DNA of 64,000 nucleotides from Sphingomonas_R sp036387535 (GCF_036387535.1 NZ_DASVTO010000018.1:1-64000); one strand, 5' to 3'; shown: positions 8,996 to 18,717, numbered from the stretch's first letter. Numbers and translations are program-made. Notes: a model not told the origin generated them from the sequence alone.

Positions 8996-9928
8996 TTATC
9001 CGACGACGTCCTCCTCGCGCGTCACCCGGCGCAGATGGCCATGCTGGAACAATGCCGCCAGCAGCAGGATCACCGCCGCAGTCGCCAATTGCGCGGCGGT
9101 CACATAATAGGGCCAGCGCATCGTGCGGGTCGACGCATACAGCACATAATAAGGCGTGTTCACGTCATACCCGGCATAGCGGTACAGGCGCACGATCGAT
9201 CCAGGCAGGGCGTTGCGCATCAGTACGCCGGATCGGGCGAGGATGGCGCCATCCACCCGTGGATCGGGCGCATCCGTCGGCAGCAATTCGACGAAATAGC
9301 GGATCGTTCGCGGCGATTCGCGCCCCGCCACCGCCAGGACCGGGGCAAATCGCACGCCCCGGCGCGTCAGCCACAGATCCTGCGCGAACGCTGCCGTCCG
9401 GGTGTAGACGATCCGTCCGCGCAGGATCGCGGGGCCTCGGTCCGGCGCGATGCTGTCGGCGGCGCCAACGGTGATCACGCGCTTCGGCACTGCCATCCGT
9501 GGCAAGGTCAGCGTCCACAACAGCGTGACCAGTGCCGCCGCGGCCAACCCGCCCGAAAAGCCGAACAGGATCCGCCGGAAATTCGAACCGGTCATGACGG
9601 CGGCTTCATAGCCGGTCCGGTTCGACAGCCGCGGGCTATCCGCCCGTCGCCTTGCCCGCAACAGCAACGCCGCCGGCGACCCGAACAGCAGCACCAGAAA
9701 GGAAAAGGTCAGGATCGGGAGATAATGCCCGAACTGTTCGAACTGCCATTCGGACAGCAGCGCATAAAGCCCGCGATACTTTGCGGCCTCCCACAGGAAG
9801 TATAGCAGGACGACGAACACCCACAGCATCAGCAGACGCGCCACGACGATCCGGCGTGGCGCGCGCTCCCCCGCCCGCCGTCCTTCGATTGTCACGCCCG
9901 ATCGGTCTGACCCTGCCCTGCTCACCAT
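8996..9928 (-). CDS. Four-helix membrane protein of unknown function
   Basis: A 310-residue integral membrane protein. There are hydrophobic segments at about residues 28-47, 68-88, 117-138 and 274-294, with a hydrophilic region of roughly 130 residues between the third and fourth that is probably periplasmic. I see no catalytic motif and do not recognise the family. The gene follows the type I secretion operon on the same strand with a 97-base gap that contains a hairpin, so it is probably a separate transcript. Confidence 0.6.
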   Translation of the reverse strand: MVSRAGSDRSGVTIEGRRAGERAPRRIVVARLLMLWVFVVLLYFLWEAAKYRGLYALLSEWQFEQFGHYLPILTFSFLVLLFGSPAALLLRARRRADSPRLSNRTGYEAAVMTGSNFRRILFGFSGGLAAAALVTLLWTLTLPRMAVPKRVITVGAADSIAPDRGPAILRGRIVYTRTAAFAQDLWLTRRGVRFAPVLAVAGRESPRTIRYFVELLPTDAPDPRVDGAILARSGVLMRNALPGSIVRLYRYAGYDVNTPYYVLYASTRTMRWPYYVTAAQLATAAVILLLAALFQHGHLRRVTREEDVVG

Positions 9929-9999
9929 CGGTATGGAACGCCGCTCCCCTGTTTCGTCTCTTGTCCTAGACGTAAAGAGGCGAGCGTCCTATTCGCCAA

Positions 10000-10021
10000 T
10001 CGGTTCCCTGCGCCGAACCGA
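10000..10021 (-). terminator. Hairpin after the type I secretion operon
   Basis: TCGGTTC and GAACCGA form a seven-base stem around an eight-base loop, just downstream of the HlyD-family stop codon. There is no U-run, so this is a weak candidate terminator only. Confidence 0.35.
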
Positions 10022-10025
10022 ATTG

Positions 10026-11393
10026 TCAGCGTTCGTGCATGGCGCCCGCAAACCAGCCGGTCATCGGTTCCAGCCAGTATTGCAGCGCGGTCCGCGCCCG
10101 TACCACCACCGAAACCTGCACCGGCGCGCCGGGTTTCAGCGCGTTGACGACCCCGGCATCGCGCCGCAACCGCGACAGTTCCGCGGCCGGGATCCGGACA
10201 TCCGCGGTATAATAGGATCGGCCGCTATGCTCGTCGGTGAAACTGTCGGCAGACACGCGGACCAGCGTACCCGTGACATTCGGACTGTTCGCGCTCTTCA
10301 GCCCCAGCAGATGTACTTTCGCGGTCTGCCCCACCCGCACATCGCCGACATCGGTGGTGGCCAGTTGCGATTCGATCACCAGCGCGCGGTTCTTCGGGAC
10401 GACTTCCAGGATCCGGGCACCGGGCGCCAGCACGCCGCCCAGCGTATGCACCTGCAACCCGTACACCGTACCCGCGACCGGCGCGCGCACCTGCGCCCGT
10501 GCCAGCTGGCTCAGCGCCGCTTCCCACTGCGGCAGGACGGCCTGCAATTCCCCCTCTGCCGCGCGCTGGCGCTCTGCCACCTGCTGGGCACGCTGGCTGC
10601 GATCGGCCAGGATCTGCATCCGCGTCTCGCCGGCCGCACTGCGCAGCCGCGCGATCTCCGCGGCCTGCGCGCCCTGGTCGCCATCCAGGCTCGCCGCCTG
10701 CCGCCGCAGCGCCAGCACCCGGGTCTTGGTGGTATATCCCTTGCGGTACAGCGTCTCCAGCGAAGTCAGCTCATCGGTGTTGATGACCCGCTGGCGCTCG
10801 TTGGAGTTCTGGCGCTGCTGGAACCCCGACACCTGGTTGCCGACCTGCACGATCCGCTGGCGCAGCACGTCGTTCGCGGCCAGATCGGCCGACCGCCGCG
10901 CGTGCAGCTCCGCCGCTTCCATCGCCAGCGCACGCATGGCGTCCTCACGGTCGATGCCCGACAGGGTTTCGAACTCGCGCGGCGTCGGGATCGTCGCGGA
11001 CCCGATCCGCTCGGCCTTCAGCCGAGCGATTTCGGCGCGCAGGCCGATCACCCGGGTTGCCAGCGAGCGTTCCTGCGCCATCAACTCGGTCGTGGCGAAC
11101 GCCACCAGCAGCTGTCCGGCGCGAACCGGATCGCCCTCCTTGACATACAGCCCGGTGACGATCCCGCCGGACAGGCTCTGCACCACCTGCCGCTCACCCG
11201 AAACCTTGACGACACCCGGTGCCACCGCGGCGGCGTCCAGCCGTGCGACTGCCGACCAGCCGATACCGCCGATCAGGAACAGGGCGGCGATCGTCCCGCC
11301 GATTCGGATTTCCCGACGTGGGTCATCCAGGCCGGACGACTGGGCTGAGGCGAATGCGGGCGTGGACGATGGAAAAAAGGTGTTGGCGGTCAT
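10026..11393 (-). CDS. Type I secretion periplasmic adaptor (HlyD/PrtE/PrsE family)
   Basis: A 455-residue membrane fusion protein. One transmembrane helix near residues 32-55 (IGGTIAALFLIGGIGWSAVA) is followed by a beta-barrel/lipoyl start (VVKVSGERQVVQSLSGGIVT), a long coiled coil rich in Gln, Glu and Arg (about 110-290), then the returning lipoyl half-motif with VRAPVAGTVYGLQVHT and a C-terminal beta domain. It bridges the inner-membrane ABC transporter to a TolC-like channel that is not encoded here. Its ATG overlaps the ABC gene stop by four bases. The likely cargo is the RTX glycanase at 15030-18701. Confidence 0.9.
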   Translation of the reverse strand: MTANTFFPSSTPAFASAQSSGLDDPRREIRIGGTIAALFLIGGIGWSAVARLDAAAVAPGVVKVSGERQVVQSLSGGIVTGLYVKEGDPVRAGQLLVAFATTELMAQERSLATRVIGLRAEIARLKAERIGSATIPTPREFETLSGIDREDAMRALAMEAAELHARRSADLAANDVLRQRIVQVGNQVSGFQQRQNSNERQRVINTDELTSLETLYRKGYTTKTRVLALRRQAASLDGDQGAQAAEIARLRSAAGETRMQILADRSQRAQQVAERQRAAEGELQAVLPQWEAALSQLARAQVRAPVAGTVYGLQVHTLGGVLAPGARILEVVPKNRALVIESQLATTDVGDVRVGQTAKVHLLGLKSANSPNVTGTLVRVSADSFTDEHSGRSYYTADVRIPAAELSRLRRDAGVVNALKPGAPVQVSVVVRARTALQYWLEPMTGWFAGAMHER

Positions 11394-13117
11394 TGTGCGA
11401 CCTCCTGCGGACGGTGGGAGACGGGTTTGACACGGTCGGTGACCATATCGCTGATCGGGCCGAATCGGGCGACGCGGCCATTCTGCAACAGCAGCAGCTT
11501 GTCGACCGATGCCAGCAGGTCGCCGCTGTGCGCCGCCAGGATCACGGTCGTGCCGGCAGTGCGCAGCCGGCCGATCAGCTGGCGCAGCGCATGGTCGGCC
11601 TCGGCATCCAGATGGGCGTTCGGCTCATCCAGGATCAGGATGCGCGGACTGCCGAACAGCGCGCGTGCCAGCGCGATCCGCTGCGTCTGCCCGGCGGACA
11701 GGCCGACCCCGCCGACGCCGATCGGGGTGTCATAGCCCTGCGGCAGGCGCAGGATCATCTCATGCGCACCCACCGTCTGCGCCGCTTCGATCACGGCCGC
11801 ATCGATCCGCTCCACATCCTCGCCCAGATCGATCCGGAAACGGGATATATTGTCCTTGATCGTGCCGGGGAACAGCACGAATTCCTGCGGCAGATAGCCG
11901 ACATGTTCGGCCAGCAACTCGGTGTCCCAATCCTGGGACGATGCCGAGTCGAACCGGACCGCGCCGCGCGTCGGGATCGCGGCTCCGGCCAGGGCACGCA
12001 ACAGGGTCGATTTGCCGGCCCCGCTCAACCCCACGACGCCGATGATCTCACCCGGTTCGATCACGAACGATGCGCCTTCGACCGCGACCCGGTCATTCTG
12101 CGGCGTCAGGATCGTCAGCTGCTCCACCTGCACCCGCCCGGTCGGTGCGGGCAACCTCGTCGCGGCCCGTACCGAATACTGCGCAAACAGCGCGACTAGC
12201 TTGTCATAGGCGCTGCGGGCGTGGATCAGATGTTTCCAGGCGCCGACGACCTGCTCGATCGGCGCCAGCGCCCGCGACAGCAGCAGCGACGCCGCCATGA
12301 TCGCCCCGCCCGACATCGATCCCTGCACGACCAGATAGGCACCCAGCCCCAGTGCCGCCGACTGCAACGTCAGACGGATGAACTTGATCGCGCTGCCGTA
12401 ATTGCCCGCCGAAAAGCTCGCGCTCGCCTGCAGCGTCGACACGGTCGCACGGTGATTCAGCTGCCGGCCGGCCAGGGCGCGGCGCATTCCCAGCGCGCGC
12501 ACTTCGGACGCATAGGCGCTGACATGGGCGCCGTTGGCGTAAGCGGCGTTGGCCGCATCATTGGCCCGCCGCAGTGGACCATGCGTGGACTTTTCATTCG
12601 CCCAGGCAAGCCCGAGCAGCACGACACCACCAGCCACGGTCAGCGCGCCCAGCGCCGGATGCAGCAGGAACGCCGCGATGACGTAGATCGGGGTCCAGGG
12701 TGCATCCATCGCCGCCAGCATGCCGGGGCTGGCCAGTGCCTGCCGTACGGTGTCGAACTCGCGCATCGCTTCCGATCGGTCCAGCCGCGACAGCTGGCGT
12801 TGCGACAACACGGCATCGATCGCAGGGCCGGCCAACCGGCTTTCAAACCGCGCGCTCGCCCGGACCAGCAACCGCGATCGCAACCATTCCAGCGCGCTCA
12901 GGACCGCAAGGCCCAACACCCCGATCACGCTCAGCAGGACCAGCGTCGCCATGCCGCCGGTGGGCACGACGCGGTTATAGACCTGCAGCATGTAAAGCGT
13001 CGGCATCAGATACAGCAGATTGATGAGCGCGCTGAAGAATGCGGCCCAGAGGAAATGCACCCGGCACGCCTGCAGCGCGTTCCGTACCCGGTTCGACTCG
13101 ACCCTGTTGGTCACCAT
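11390..13117 (-). CDS. Type I secretion ABC transporter (PrtD/PrsD family)
   Basis: A 575-residue fused permease/ATPase. The N-terminal half has about six membrane helices starting at FLWAAFFSALINLLYLMPTL. The C-terminal nucleotide-binding domain has Walker A GLSGAGKST near 361-369, signature LSAGQTQRIALAR near 473, Walker B ILILDEPN near 491 and the switch His in LAAHSG. There is no C39 peptidase domain, as expected for transporters that recognise C-terminal signals of RTX proteins. It is first in a two-gene operon with the HlyD-family adaptor. Confidence 0.92.
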   Translation of the reverse strand: MVTNRVESNRVRNALQACRVHFLWAAFFSALINLLYLMPTLYMLQVYNRVVPTGGMATLVLLSVIGVLGLAVLSALEWLRSRLLVRASARFESRLAGPAIDAVLSQRQLSRLDRSEAMREFDTVRQALASPGMLAAMDAPWTPIYVIAAFLLHPALGALTVAGGVVLLGLAWANEKSTHGPLRRANDAANAAYANGAHVSAYASEVRALGMRRALAGRQLNHRATVSTLQASASFSAGNYGSAIKFIRLTLQSAALGLGAYLVVQGSMSGGAIMAASLLLSRALAPIEQVVGAWKHLIHARSAYDKLVALFAQYSVRAATRLPAPTGRVQVEQLTILTPQNDRVAVEGASFVIEPGEIIGVVGLSGAGKSTLLRALAGAAIPTRGAVRFDSASSQDWDTELLAEHVGYLPQEFVLFPGTIKDNISRFRIDLGEDVERIDAAVIEAAQTVGAHEMILRLPQGYDTPIGVGGVGLSAGQTQRIALARALFGSPRILILDEPNAHLDAEADHALRQLIGRLRTAGTTVILAAHSGDLLASVDKLLLLQNGRVARFGPISDMVTDRVKPVSHRPQEVAQ

Positions 13118-13583
13118 GGTTCACCCTGAAAAGTGCCGTTGCGGCAATGGGATCCTCATGCGCCGGCGACGGTAAAAGTCCCGTAAACCCTGGTCATGGC
13201 GTCCCGAGAATGTCCGCCGAACAGCGGCAAGGATGAGCGCGCGCTATGTTGATACAGCCGCTGGCGGATGCGCTGCGTCCGCATGTCATCACATGCAGGG
13301 CTAGGCAGCGCGGCTCGTGGGAAATCGCCTGGTCGGCGGTCATGCCGCGTGGACGGTACGCCATGTCGATCCAAGAACCACATGGACGGTTGGCGGGATC
13401 ACGCGACGTTGTGGAGGGCGGCCGAGTCGCGTCAGAAAGATGGCCGCGCCTCGGTGGCATGCCGCAATTCCCGAATTGGCAAAGTTGTGGCGCGACGATC
13501 ATGAAAAGGCACAAAAAAGGGCCGCTCGACATCTGTCGAGCGGCCCCAATCTGATCAGGCGGTCCGAAGACCGCCCGACGGGT
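13118..13583. other. Intergenic region with type I secretion promoter side and a terminator
   Basis: No credible gene. The part near 13117 must hold the promoter of the ABC-HlyD operon, but no clear -35/-10 pair is visible. An inverted repeat CAATTC-CC-GAATTG is at 13465-13478, and the strong terminator of the PEP-CTERM gene is at 13511-13546. Confidence 0.5.
13511..13546 (-). terminator. Intrinsic terminator of the PEPxxWA-CTERM gene
   Basis: A perfect 12-base stem (GGGCCGCTCGAC at 13519-13530 and GTCGAGCGGCCC at 13535-13546) with an ATCT loop. On the minus strand it is followed by TTTTTT (plus-strand A-run 13513-13518). It lies 38 bases after the stop of the gene at 13584. Confidence 0.9.
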
Positions 13584-14132
13584 TCAGGCGTACGCGTAGG
13601 TGACGCGGGTCGCCTTGGCGCGGCGGCGCATCGCGCCACCGACCAGGCCGAAGCCACCGATCATCAGCGCCCAGCTGGCCGGCTCCGGAACCGCGGCGAC
13701 ACTGAAGTCGATCGTGCCGCTGAAGCTCGTGGAGTTGGCCGTGGTGTTGCCGGAGATGACCAGCGACTGCAGGCCGGGCGAAACCATCTGCGCGGCGCTA
13801 CCGCCGATGACGTACCCGCCCAGCATCCCGGGACCGGTCGTCGTGATCGGATAGGCCACACTGTTCAGCGTGAGCGTCAGGCCGGTGATGGTGTTGCTCG
13901 CCTGCAGCTTGCCCGAGATGATCGTGAGCAGAGCGTCGCCTGCGATCGCGCCAACGTCGAACGTGTAGGCCTGCGAGAACGCACCCGCGCCGGCAACGGT
14001 CGCCGAGAACGTACCAGTGGTACCATCGAAGAACGAAGCCTGCGAGCTAATAGTCGCTGCCGACGCCGGAGCAACCGCGAACAGGGCAACCGAGGCGGCG
14101 CCCGCATACAAGATTTTCTTAATCATGATCAT
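13584..14132 (-). CDS. PEPxxWA-CTERM exported protein
   Basis: A 182-residue exosortase substrate. The signal peptide runs MIMIKKILYAGAASVALF to about ASA at residue 25, then comes a beta-rich, Ser/Thr/Gly-rich mature domain (GTTGTFSATVAGAGAFSQAY). The C-terminal sorting signal is PEPASWALMIGGFGLVGG followed by MRRRAK. The ATG at 14132 has GGGG five bases upstream. It has its own strong terminator, so it is monocistronic and probably well expressed. Its function after sorting is unknown. Confidence 0.88.
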   Translation of the reverse strand: MIMIKKILYAGAASVALFAVAPASAATISSQASFFDGTTGTFSATVAGAGAFSQAYTFDVGAIAGDALLTIISGKLQASNTITGLTLTLNSVAYPITTTGPGMLGGYVIGGSAAQMVSPGLQSLVISGNTTANSTSFSGTIDFSVAAVPEPASWALMIGGFGLVGGAMRRRAKATRVTYAYA

Positions 14133-14529
14133 AAATACCCCTTATAGATCGTCTTGCGAACGGTCCGAAAGCCAAGGAGTACGTCCCGAATCTCATAGGA
14201 CCAAGCCGTTTCCTTAAGAAATCCCTACCCTTCAATGCAGTGCAGCACAAGATGGGGCAGTTGCCCCACTGTCTTGGCCCGAGCCCCCAAAAACCAGAGT
14301 TATACCCTTGATTTCTGGCAAAATCTTAATCGGTTCCAGGATGATGCCCGATCCATACGTCTCAAAATTGAGCATATTGCCGCTACGGAACATGATATTT
14401 TTGCAATGCAGCAAAAATGCAACGCCGGATAAGGTGTCCATCTGCCCTCATCCGGCCATCTTCATCGCCCTGTAAGGGCAAATACCCCATCCGCGATTAC
14501 CCGGCGTGCCACGAAGACCTGTATTCCGG
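14133..14529. other. AT-richer intergenic region upstream of the PEPxxWA-CTERM gene
   Basis: No credible gene. This stretch is clearly less GC-rich than its surroundings (about 14270-14430) and presumably contains the promoter of the PEPxxWA-CTERM gene. GGGGC-AGTT-GCCCC at about 14254-14267 forms a short hairpin, and a longer inverted repeat at 14424-14456 is listed separately. Confidence 0.5.
14410..14456 (-). terminator. Candidate terminator of the XrtV accessory gene
   Basis: GCCGGAT (14424-14430) and ATCCGGC (14450-14456) pair perfectly, and the stem extends to about ten pairs with one mismatch. On the minus strand the hairpin is followed within six bases by TTTTT. It lies about 75 bases after the stop codon at 14530. 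Confidence 0.5.
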
Positions 14530-14775
14530 TCAACGGCTGGCGGGAAACGGTTTCAGAACGAAGATGAAATAGGCGACCGTCGCCACAAGCAGCACGATCG
14601 CCCCGAGATCATGCCCTTCATTGCCCAGGTAATTGGCAGCGGCGCAGCCCAGTGCCGGCGGCAGATAGTCGATCATCCGATCCTTCGGCGCCCCTGCCGC
14701 GGTCGAACGCTGCAGGAACAGCACGACGATCGCCGCAAAGATGGCGATCGTACACCAATCGTAGATCGTGTTCAT
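14530..14775 (-). CDS. Small membrane protein, probable XrtV sorting-system accessory protein
   Basis: About 81 residues. The N-terminus MNTIYDWCTIAIFAAIVVLF is a membrane helix, followed by QRS, a short loop with PPALGCAAANYLGNEGHD and a second helix ending FVLKPF. This pattern matches my recollection of a small protein family that co-occurs with exosortase V in sphingomonads. The start at Met 14775 fits that family; in-frame ATGs at 14784 and 14793 would add a few residues. The exosortase itself is 35 kb away at 48870-49775. Confidence 0.65.
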   Translation of the reverse strand: MNTIYDWCTIAIFAAIVVLFLQRSTAAGAPKDRMIDYLPPALGCAAANYLGNEGHDLGAIVLLVATVAYFIFVLKPFPASR

Positions 14776-15029
14776 GCGGCGCATCCCATCCATTTTCCGT
14801 CACGTCGAGAGTCATAGCCGAGCGGCGCATTGTCGCCAATCGAATCGCGCGGATCGCCGCCCCGTGCCGACGTGGCGGGCAACAGGACTGGCTTCACCCG
14901 CGAAGTCGGAGCAGGCGGACGCGCCGGAAAGGGGGAAAAAGGTTTACAGCGCGGGAACCGCGATCGCGCACACAATCGCCATGACTTTCGCCCTAATCAT
15001 GATTCATACAGCAGCGCGGGAACTTAAAA

Positions 15030-18000
15030 ATGGCGATCATGGACTTCTATCGTAATACTATGCGCTTTTCGGGGTCGATCACCCGTGTTTTCGATAAGAA
15101 CGCACTGGTAAATGGCGTATCAACCGGAACATCAGGTGGTGATGGATTTACCGGCGGTGGCGCCGTGACTTGGATTGGCGGCGATGGTGACGATCGCTAT
15201 TATCAGGTTACGAGCGCAACCAAGATCGTCGAGAAAGCAAATGAAGGCATCGACACCGTCTATGTGGTCGGCAGCTACATCATGGCGGACCATATCGAAA
15301 ATCTGGAAGTCGGATATGCGGATGGCGTGGTCGGCAATGGACTGGCCAATTACATGAAGGGCAGCGCGCGGACGGAAAGCTTGGACGGCGCCGGCGGGAA
15401 TGACGTCCTGACCGGCGGCGGTGGCGGCGACGCGTTCGTGTTCAATGCCAATTCCGGCCGCGACGTCATCACCGATTTCCACACCGGTCCCTCGGCCAAC
15501 GTGGCGGTGAACCCGGACACGGTCCGCCTGACCGGCTATGCCCAGTTCACCAGCTTTGCACAGGTCAAGGCCGCGATGACCCAGGTCGGCAGCGATGTCG
15601 TTCTGAATCTGGATGCAAACAACGCCATCAAATTCCTGGACACGACGCTGTCCGGCTTCACCGCGGACAATTTCCAGCTGCGCTATACGCCATCCGCGCT
15701 GAAGACGTCGTTCTCCGAAGACTTCAATTCGCTCAGCCTGTGGGACGGTCAGGGCGGCGGAACCTGGCGGCCCGATTATGGCTGGGGCAATGACCGCAAC
15801 GCAAGCATGGCGCGCACGCTTTCCTCCACCGGCGAGAAGCAGCTCTATGTCGATCCCACGCTGCTTTCGCGGGTCACCGGCACCGAAATGGGCCTCAATC
15901 CCTTTTCGATCAAGAACGGCATCCTGAACATCCACGCGGAAGCCGCCGCCACCGACCTGGTCGATGATCTTTCGGGGTACAAGTTCACTTCGGGTCTGCT
16001 CAGCACGCGGAACAGCTTCACGCAGACCTACGGCTATTTCGAAGCGCGGATGGACATTCCGTCGGGTCAGGGCGTGTTCCCGGCCTTCTGGCTCTACACC
16101 AGCCAGGGCAACGGGTCCGAGCTGGATGTCATGGAAGCGCATGGCGGCGACGTCACGACGGTCGCGATCCATGACCGTTCCACCGGGACGGACGTGCCGC
16201 TGGGCACCACCGTTTTCACCCCCGACGTGACCGAAGGTTTCCACAATTACGGCGTGATGTGGACCAAGGAAACCGTCACCTGGTACATTGACGGGGTCGC
16301 GATCAAGAGCATCCCTACTCCCGCCGACATGCACGGACCGATGTACCTGATCGTCAATCTCGCGCTGGACTCCAAGGTCGCGGCGGACTTCAAGGGCGCC
16401 GATCTGCAGGTCGATTATGTCCGCGCCTACACGCTGGACAATGTGCCGGAAAGCCTGACCGGCGTGACGTCGGGCGGTCCTGCCGCCGATTTCATGAGCG
16501 GGACGAAGGGCGCCGACATCCTGGTCGGTGGCGCCAACAACGACATGTATTATGTCGACCATGCCGGCGACAGGATTGTCGAGAAGGCAAACGAAGGAAC
16601 GGATACGGTGCGCGCGGCGGTCGACTGGACGCTGGGCGACAATCTGGAAAATCTCACGCTCGTCGGCGCGGCAATCAAGGGCACCGGCAACGAATTGAGC
16701 AACATCCTGACGGGCAACCAGCTGAACAACATCCTGTCGGGCGGTGCCGGCAATGACAAGCTCGATGGCGGCGCCGGCGCCGATCGCCTGATCGGCGGCA
16801 CGGGCAACGACGTGTACATCGTCGACAATGTGGCTGACGTGGTGGTCGAACTGGTCAGCGAAGGGGCTGATATCGTCTACGCGTCCAGTGACTACACGCT
16901 GTCGGCCAATATCGAGAACATCACGCTGACCGGAAACGCCATCCGGGCGACCGGCAACGACACGGCGAATATCCTGACTGGCAACGACATGGCCAACGTC
17001 TTGGCTGGCGGTGGCGGATCGGATCGTCTCGATGGCGGCAAGGGTGCCGACGTCATGAGCGGCGGCGCGGACGGTGACACCTATATCGTCGACGACATCG
17101 GTGATGTGGTGATCGAGAAAGCCGGCGAGGGCTGGGACTTGATGATATCTTCCGTCGACTACACGCTGGCCGCCAATGTCGAGCAGCTCACACTAAGCGG
17201 CACGGCGATCCGTGGCACCTCCAGCGTCGGAGGCGGCATCGTCAACGGTAACGAACTGAACAACATCCTGACCGGTGGAGCCGGCAAGGATTATCTCGAC
17301 GGCAAGGCCGGCGACGATCGGATCATCGGCGGCGCCGGCAATGACCAGCTGACGGGCGGCCTCGGTCGGGACACTTTCGTGTTCGCCGCCGGGTTCGGCA
17401 AGGACACCATCACCGACTTCAAGGTCGGTGAGGACGCGATCGACTGGTCCGCACTGAAAGCTGCGTATGGCATACCCAAGTTCAGCGATGTCGCCGGCAA
17501 TGCAGTCGCCACGTTCGGCAGCGACGCCGTTACCTTCATCGGCGTGAAATCCGCGGATCTGGTGGCCGCGCAAGCCTTCAGCCTGATCAACCCGACAGGC
17601 GCGGCGGCCGTCACCAACCCGATGACCGCAGCCCCGGCCACACCCACGCAGGCAGCAACCACGCCGGCCGTACCCGCGCCAGTCGCTGCAGCACCGATCG
17701 TTGCAACTCCGGTGGTCATACCTGTCGCAGCCGCGCCCGTCGTCACCACGCCCGCCACAGCCACACCGGCAGCCGCCGTGGCATCCGTTCCGACCGCGGC
17801 TGCGGCCGTGAAGGGCCAGACGCTCAACGGCACGACCGCGAACGACGTGCTGACCGGGACCACCGGCCAAGACGCTCTGAACGGCCGCGAGGGCGCAGAC
17901 CGGATGACCGGCAGCCATGGTAACGACTGGTACAGCGTCGATCATGCCGGCGACATCGTCATAGAGAAAGCCGGCGAAGGGATCGACAGTGTCACGGCAT

Positions 18001-18701
18001 CCGTTGATCACATCCTGGCGGCCAACGTCGAGAATCTCACTCTCGTCGGCAACGCGGTCCAGGGCACTGGCAATGATCTGGATAACATCCTGATCGGCAA
18101 TGATCGCGCGAACGTGCTGTCGGGCGGCGCCGGCAACGATCGGCTCGATGGTGGCGCCGGGGCCGACATCCTGACGGGCGGTCTTGGCGACGACACCTTT
18201 GTGGTCGACAATATCGGCGACAGGATCGTCGAACTGGTCAAGGGCGGCTGGGACCAGATCTTCAGCAGCGTCGACTACACCGCCGCGGCCAATGTGGAAC
18301 AGTTGGGGCTGACGGGAACGGCCATTCGCGGCACCGCCAATGACACGGGTATCTATCTCTACGGCAACGACATCGACAATATCCTGCTGGGTGGCGCCGG
18401 CGTCGATGCGATCGACGGCAAGCTCGGTAACGACCGCATCATTGGCGGCGGCGGCAATGATCGTCTTACGGGCGGCGCGGGGCGAGACGTGTTCATCTTC
18501 GACGGGACGTTCGGACACGATACGATCACGGACTTCAAGATCGGGGAAGATCGGATCGACTGGTCCGCGCTCAAGGGCCAATATGGCGATCCCGCTTTGA
18601 AGGCGTTAGGGGCAGACGTCGTCGCCACGTTCGGGGTCAACACGATCACGCTGCTCGGCGTGAGCCTCAACGACGTCACCACCCAGCACGTCTTCGCATA
18701 A
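15030..18701 (+). CDS. RTX protein with embedded GH16 endo-beta-glycanase domain (ExsH-like)
   Basis: A 1223-residue secreted glycanase. A first calcium-binding RTX-type block covers about residues 40-210. A GH16 domain follows (about 228-475) with the catalytic motif ELDVME, Glu364 as nucleophile and Glu369 as acid/base. A second RTX block (about 484-860), an Ala/Thr/Pro linker (about 862-930) and a third RTX block (about 931-1223) complete it. Blocks two and three are similar copies, each with GGAGNDxLDGGAGAD-type nonapeptides and an ITDFKxGEDxIDWSALK segment. It has no N-terminal signal peptide and ends in a hydrophobic tail (HVFA), which fits type I export by the neighbouring ABC-HlyD pair. 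In rhizobia, ExsH exported by PrsDE trims succinoglycan; the same role is inferred here. Confidence 0.9.
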   Translation: MAIMDFYRNTMRFSGSITRVFDKNALVNGVSTGTSGGDGFTGGGAVTWIGGDGDDRYYQVTSATKIVEKANEGIDTVYVVGSYIMADHIENLEVGYADGVVGNGLANYMKGSARTESLDGAGGNDVLTGGGGGDAFVFNANSGRDVITDFHTGPSANVAVNPDTVRLTGYAQFTSFAQVKAAMTQVGSDVVLNLDANNAIKFLDTTLSGFTADNFQLRYTPSALKTSFSEDFNSLSLWDGQGGGTWRPDYGWGNDRNASMARTLSSTGEKQLYVDPTLLSRVTGTEMGLNPFSIKNGILNIHAEAAATDLVDDLSGYKFTSGLLSTRNSFTQTYGYFEARMDIPSGQGVFPAFWLYTSQGNGSELDVMEAHGGDVTTVAIHDRSTGTDVPLGTTVFTPDVTEGFHNYGVMWTKETVTWYIDGVAIKSIPTPADMHGPMYLIVNLALDSKVAADFKGADLQVDYVRAYTLDNVPESLTGVTSGGPAADFMSGTKGADILVGGANNDMYYVDHAGDRIVEKANEGTDTVRAAVDWTLGDNLENLTLVGAAIKGTGNELSNILTGNQLNNILSGGAGNDKLDGGAGADRLIGGTGNDVYIVDNVADVVVELVSEGADIVYASSDYTLSANIENITLTGNAIRATGNDTANILTGNDMANVLAGGGGSDRLDGGKGADVMSGGADGDTYIVDDIGDVVIEKAGEGWDLMISSVDYTLAANVEQLTLSGTAIRGTSSVGGGIVNGNELNNILTGGAGKDYLDGKAGDDRIIGGAGNDQLTGGLGRDTFVFAAGFGKDTITDFKVGEDAIDWSALKAAYGIPKFSDVAGNAVATFGSDAVTFIGVKSADLVAAQAFSLINPTGAAAVTNPMTAAPATPTQAATTPAVPAPVAAAPIVATPVVIPVAAAPVVTTPATATPAAAVASVPTAAAAVKGQTLNGTTANDVLTGTTGQDALNGREGADRMTGSHGNDWYSVDHAGDIVIEKAGEGIDSVTASVDHILAANVENLTLVGNAVQGTGNDLDNILIGNDRANVLSGGAGNDRLDGGAGADILTGGLGDDTFVVDNIGDRIVELVKGGWDQIFSSVDYTAAANVEQLGLTGTAIRGTANDTGIYLYGNDIDNILLGGAGVDAIDGKLGNDRIIGGGGNDRLTGGAGRDVFIFDGTFGHDTITDFKIGEDRIDWSALKGQYGDPALKALGADVVATFGVNTITLLGVSLNDVTTQHVFA

Positions 18702-18717
18702 GGGTGACCCCATGCCG

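Noticed and set aside
13465..13478. Palindrome CAATTC-CC-GAATTG as an operator
   Set aside because: It lies more than 340 bases from the type I secretion start and beyond the terminator of the other gene, so no link to a promoter can be shown.
14133..14300. Sigma-54 promoter for the PEPxxWA-CTERM gene
   Set aside because: Some PEP-CTERM genes are under sigma-54 control, but no GG-N10-GC element at the right place was found on the minus strand.
16480..18600. Repeated DNA units resembling a tandem or CRISPR-like array
   Set aside because: The repeats are in frame, diverged and encode GGxGxDxLxG calcium-binding nonapeptides; they are protein repeats, not an array.
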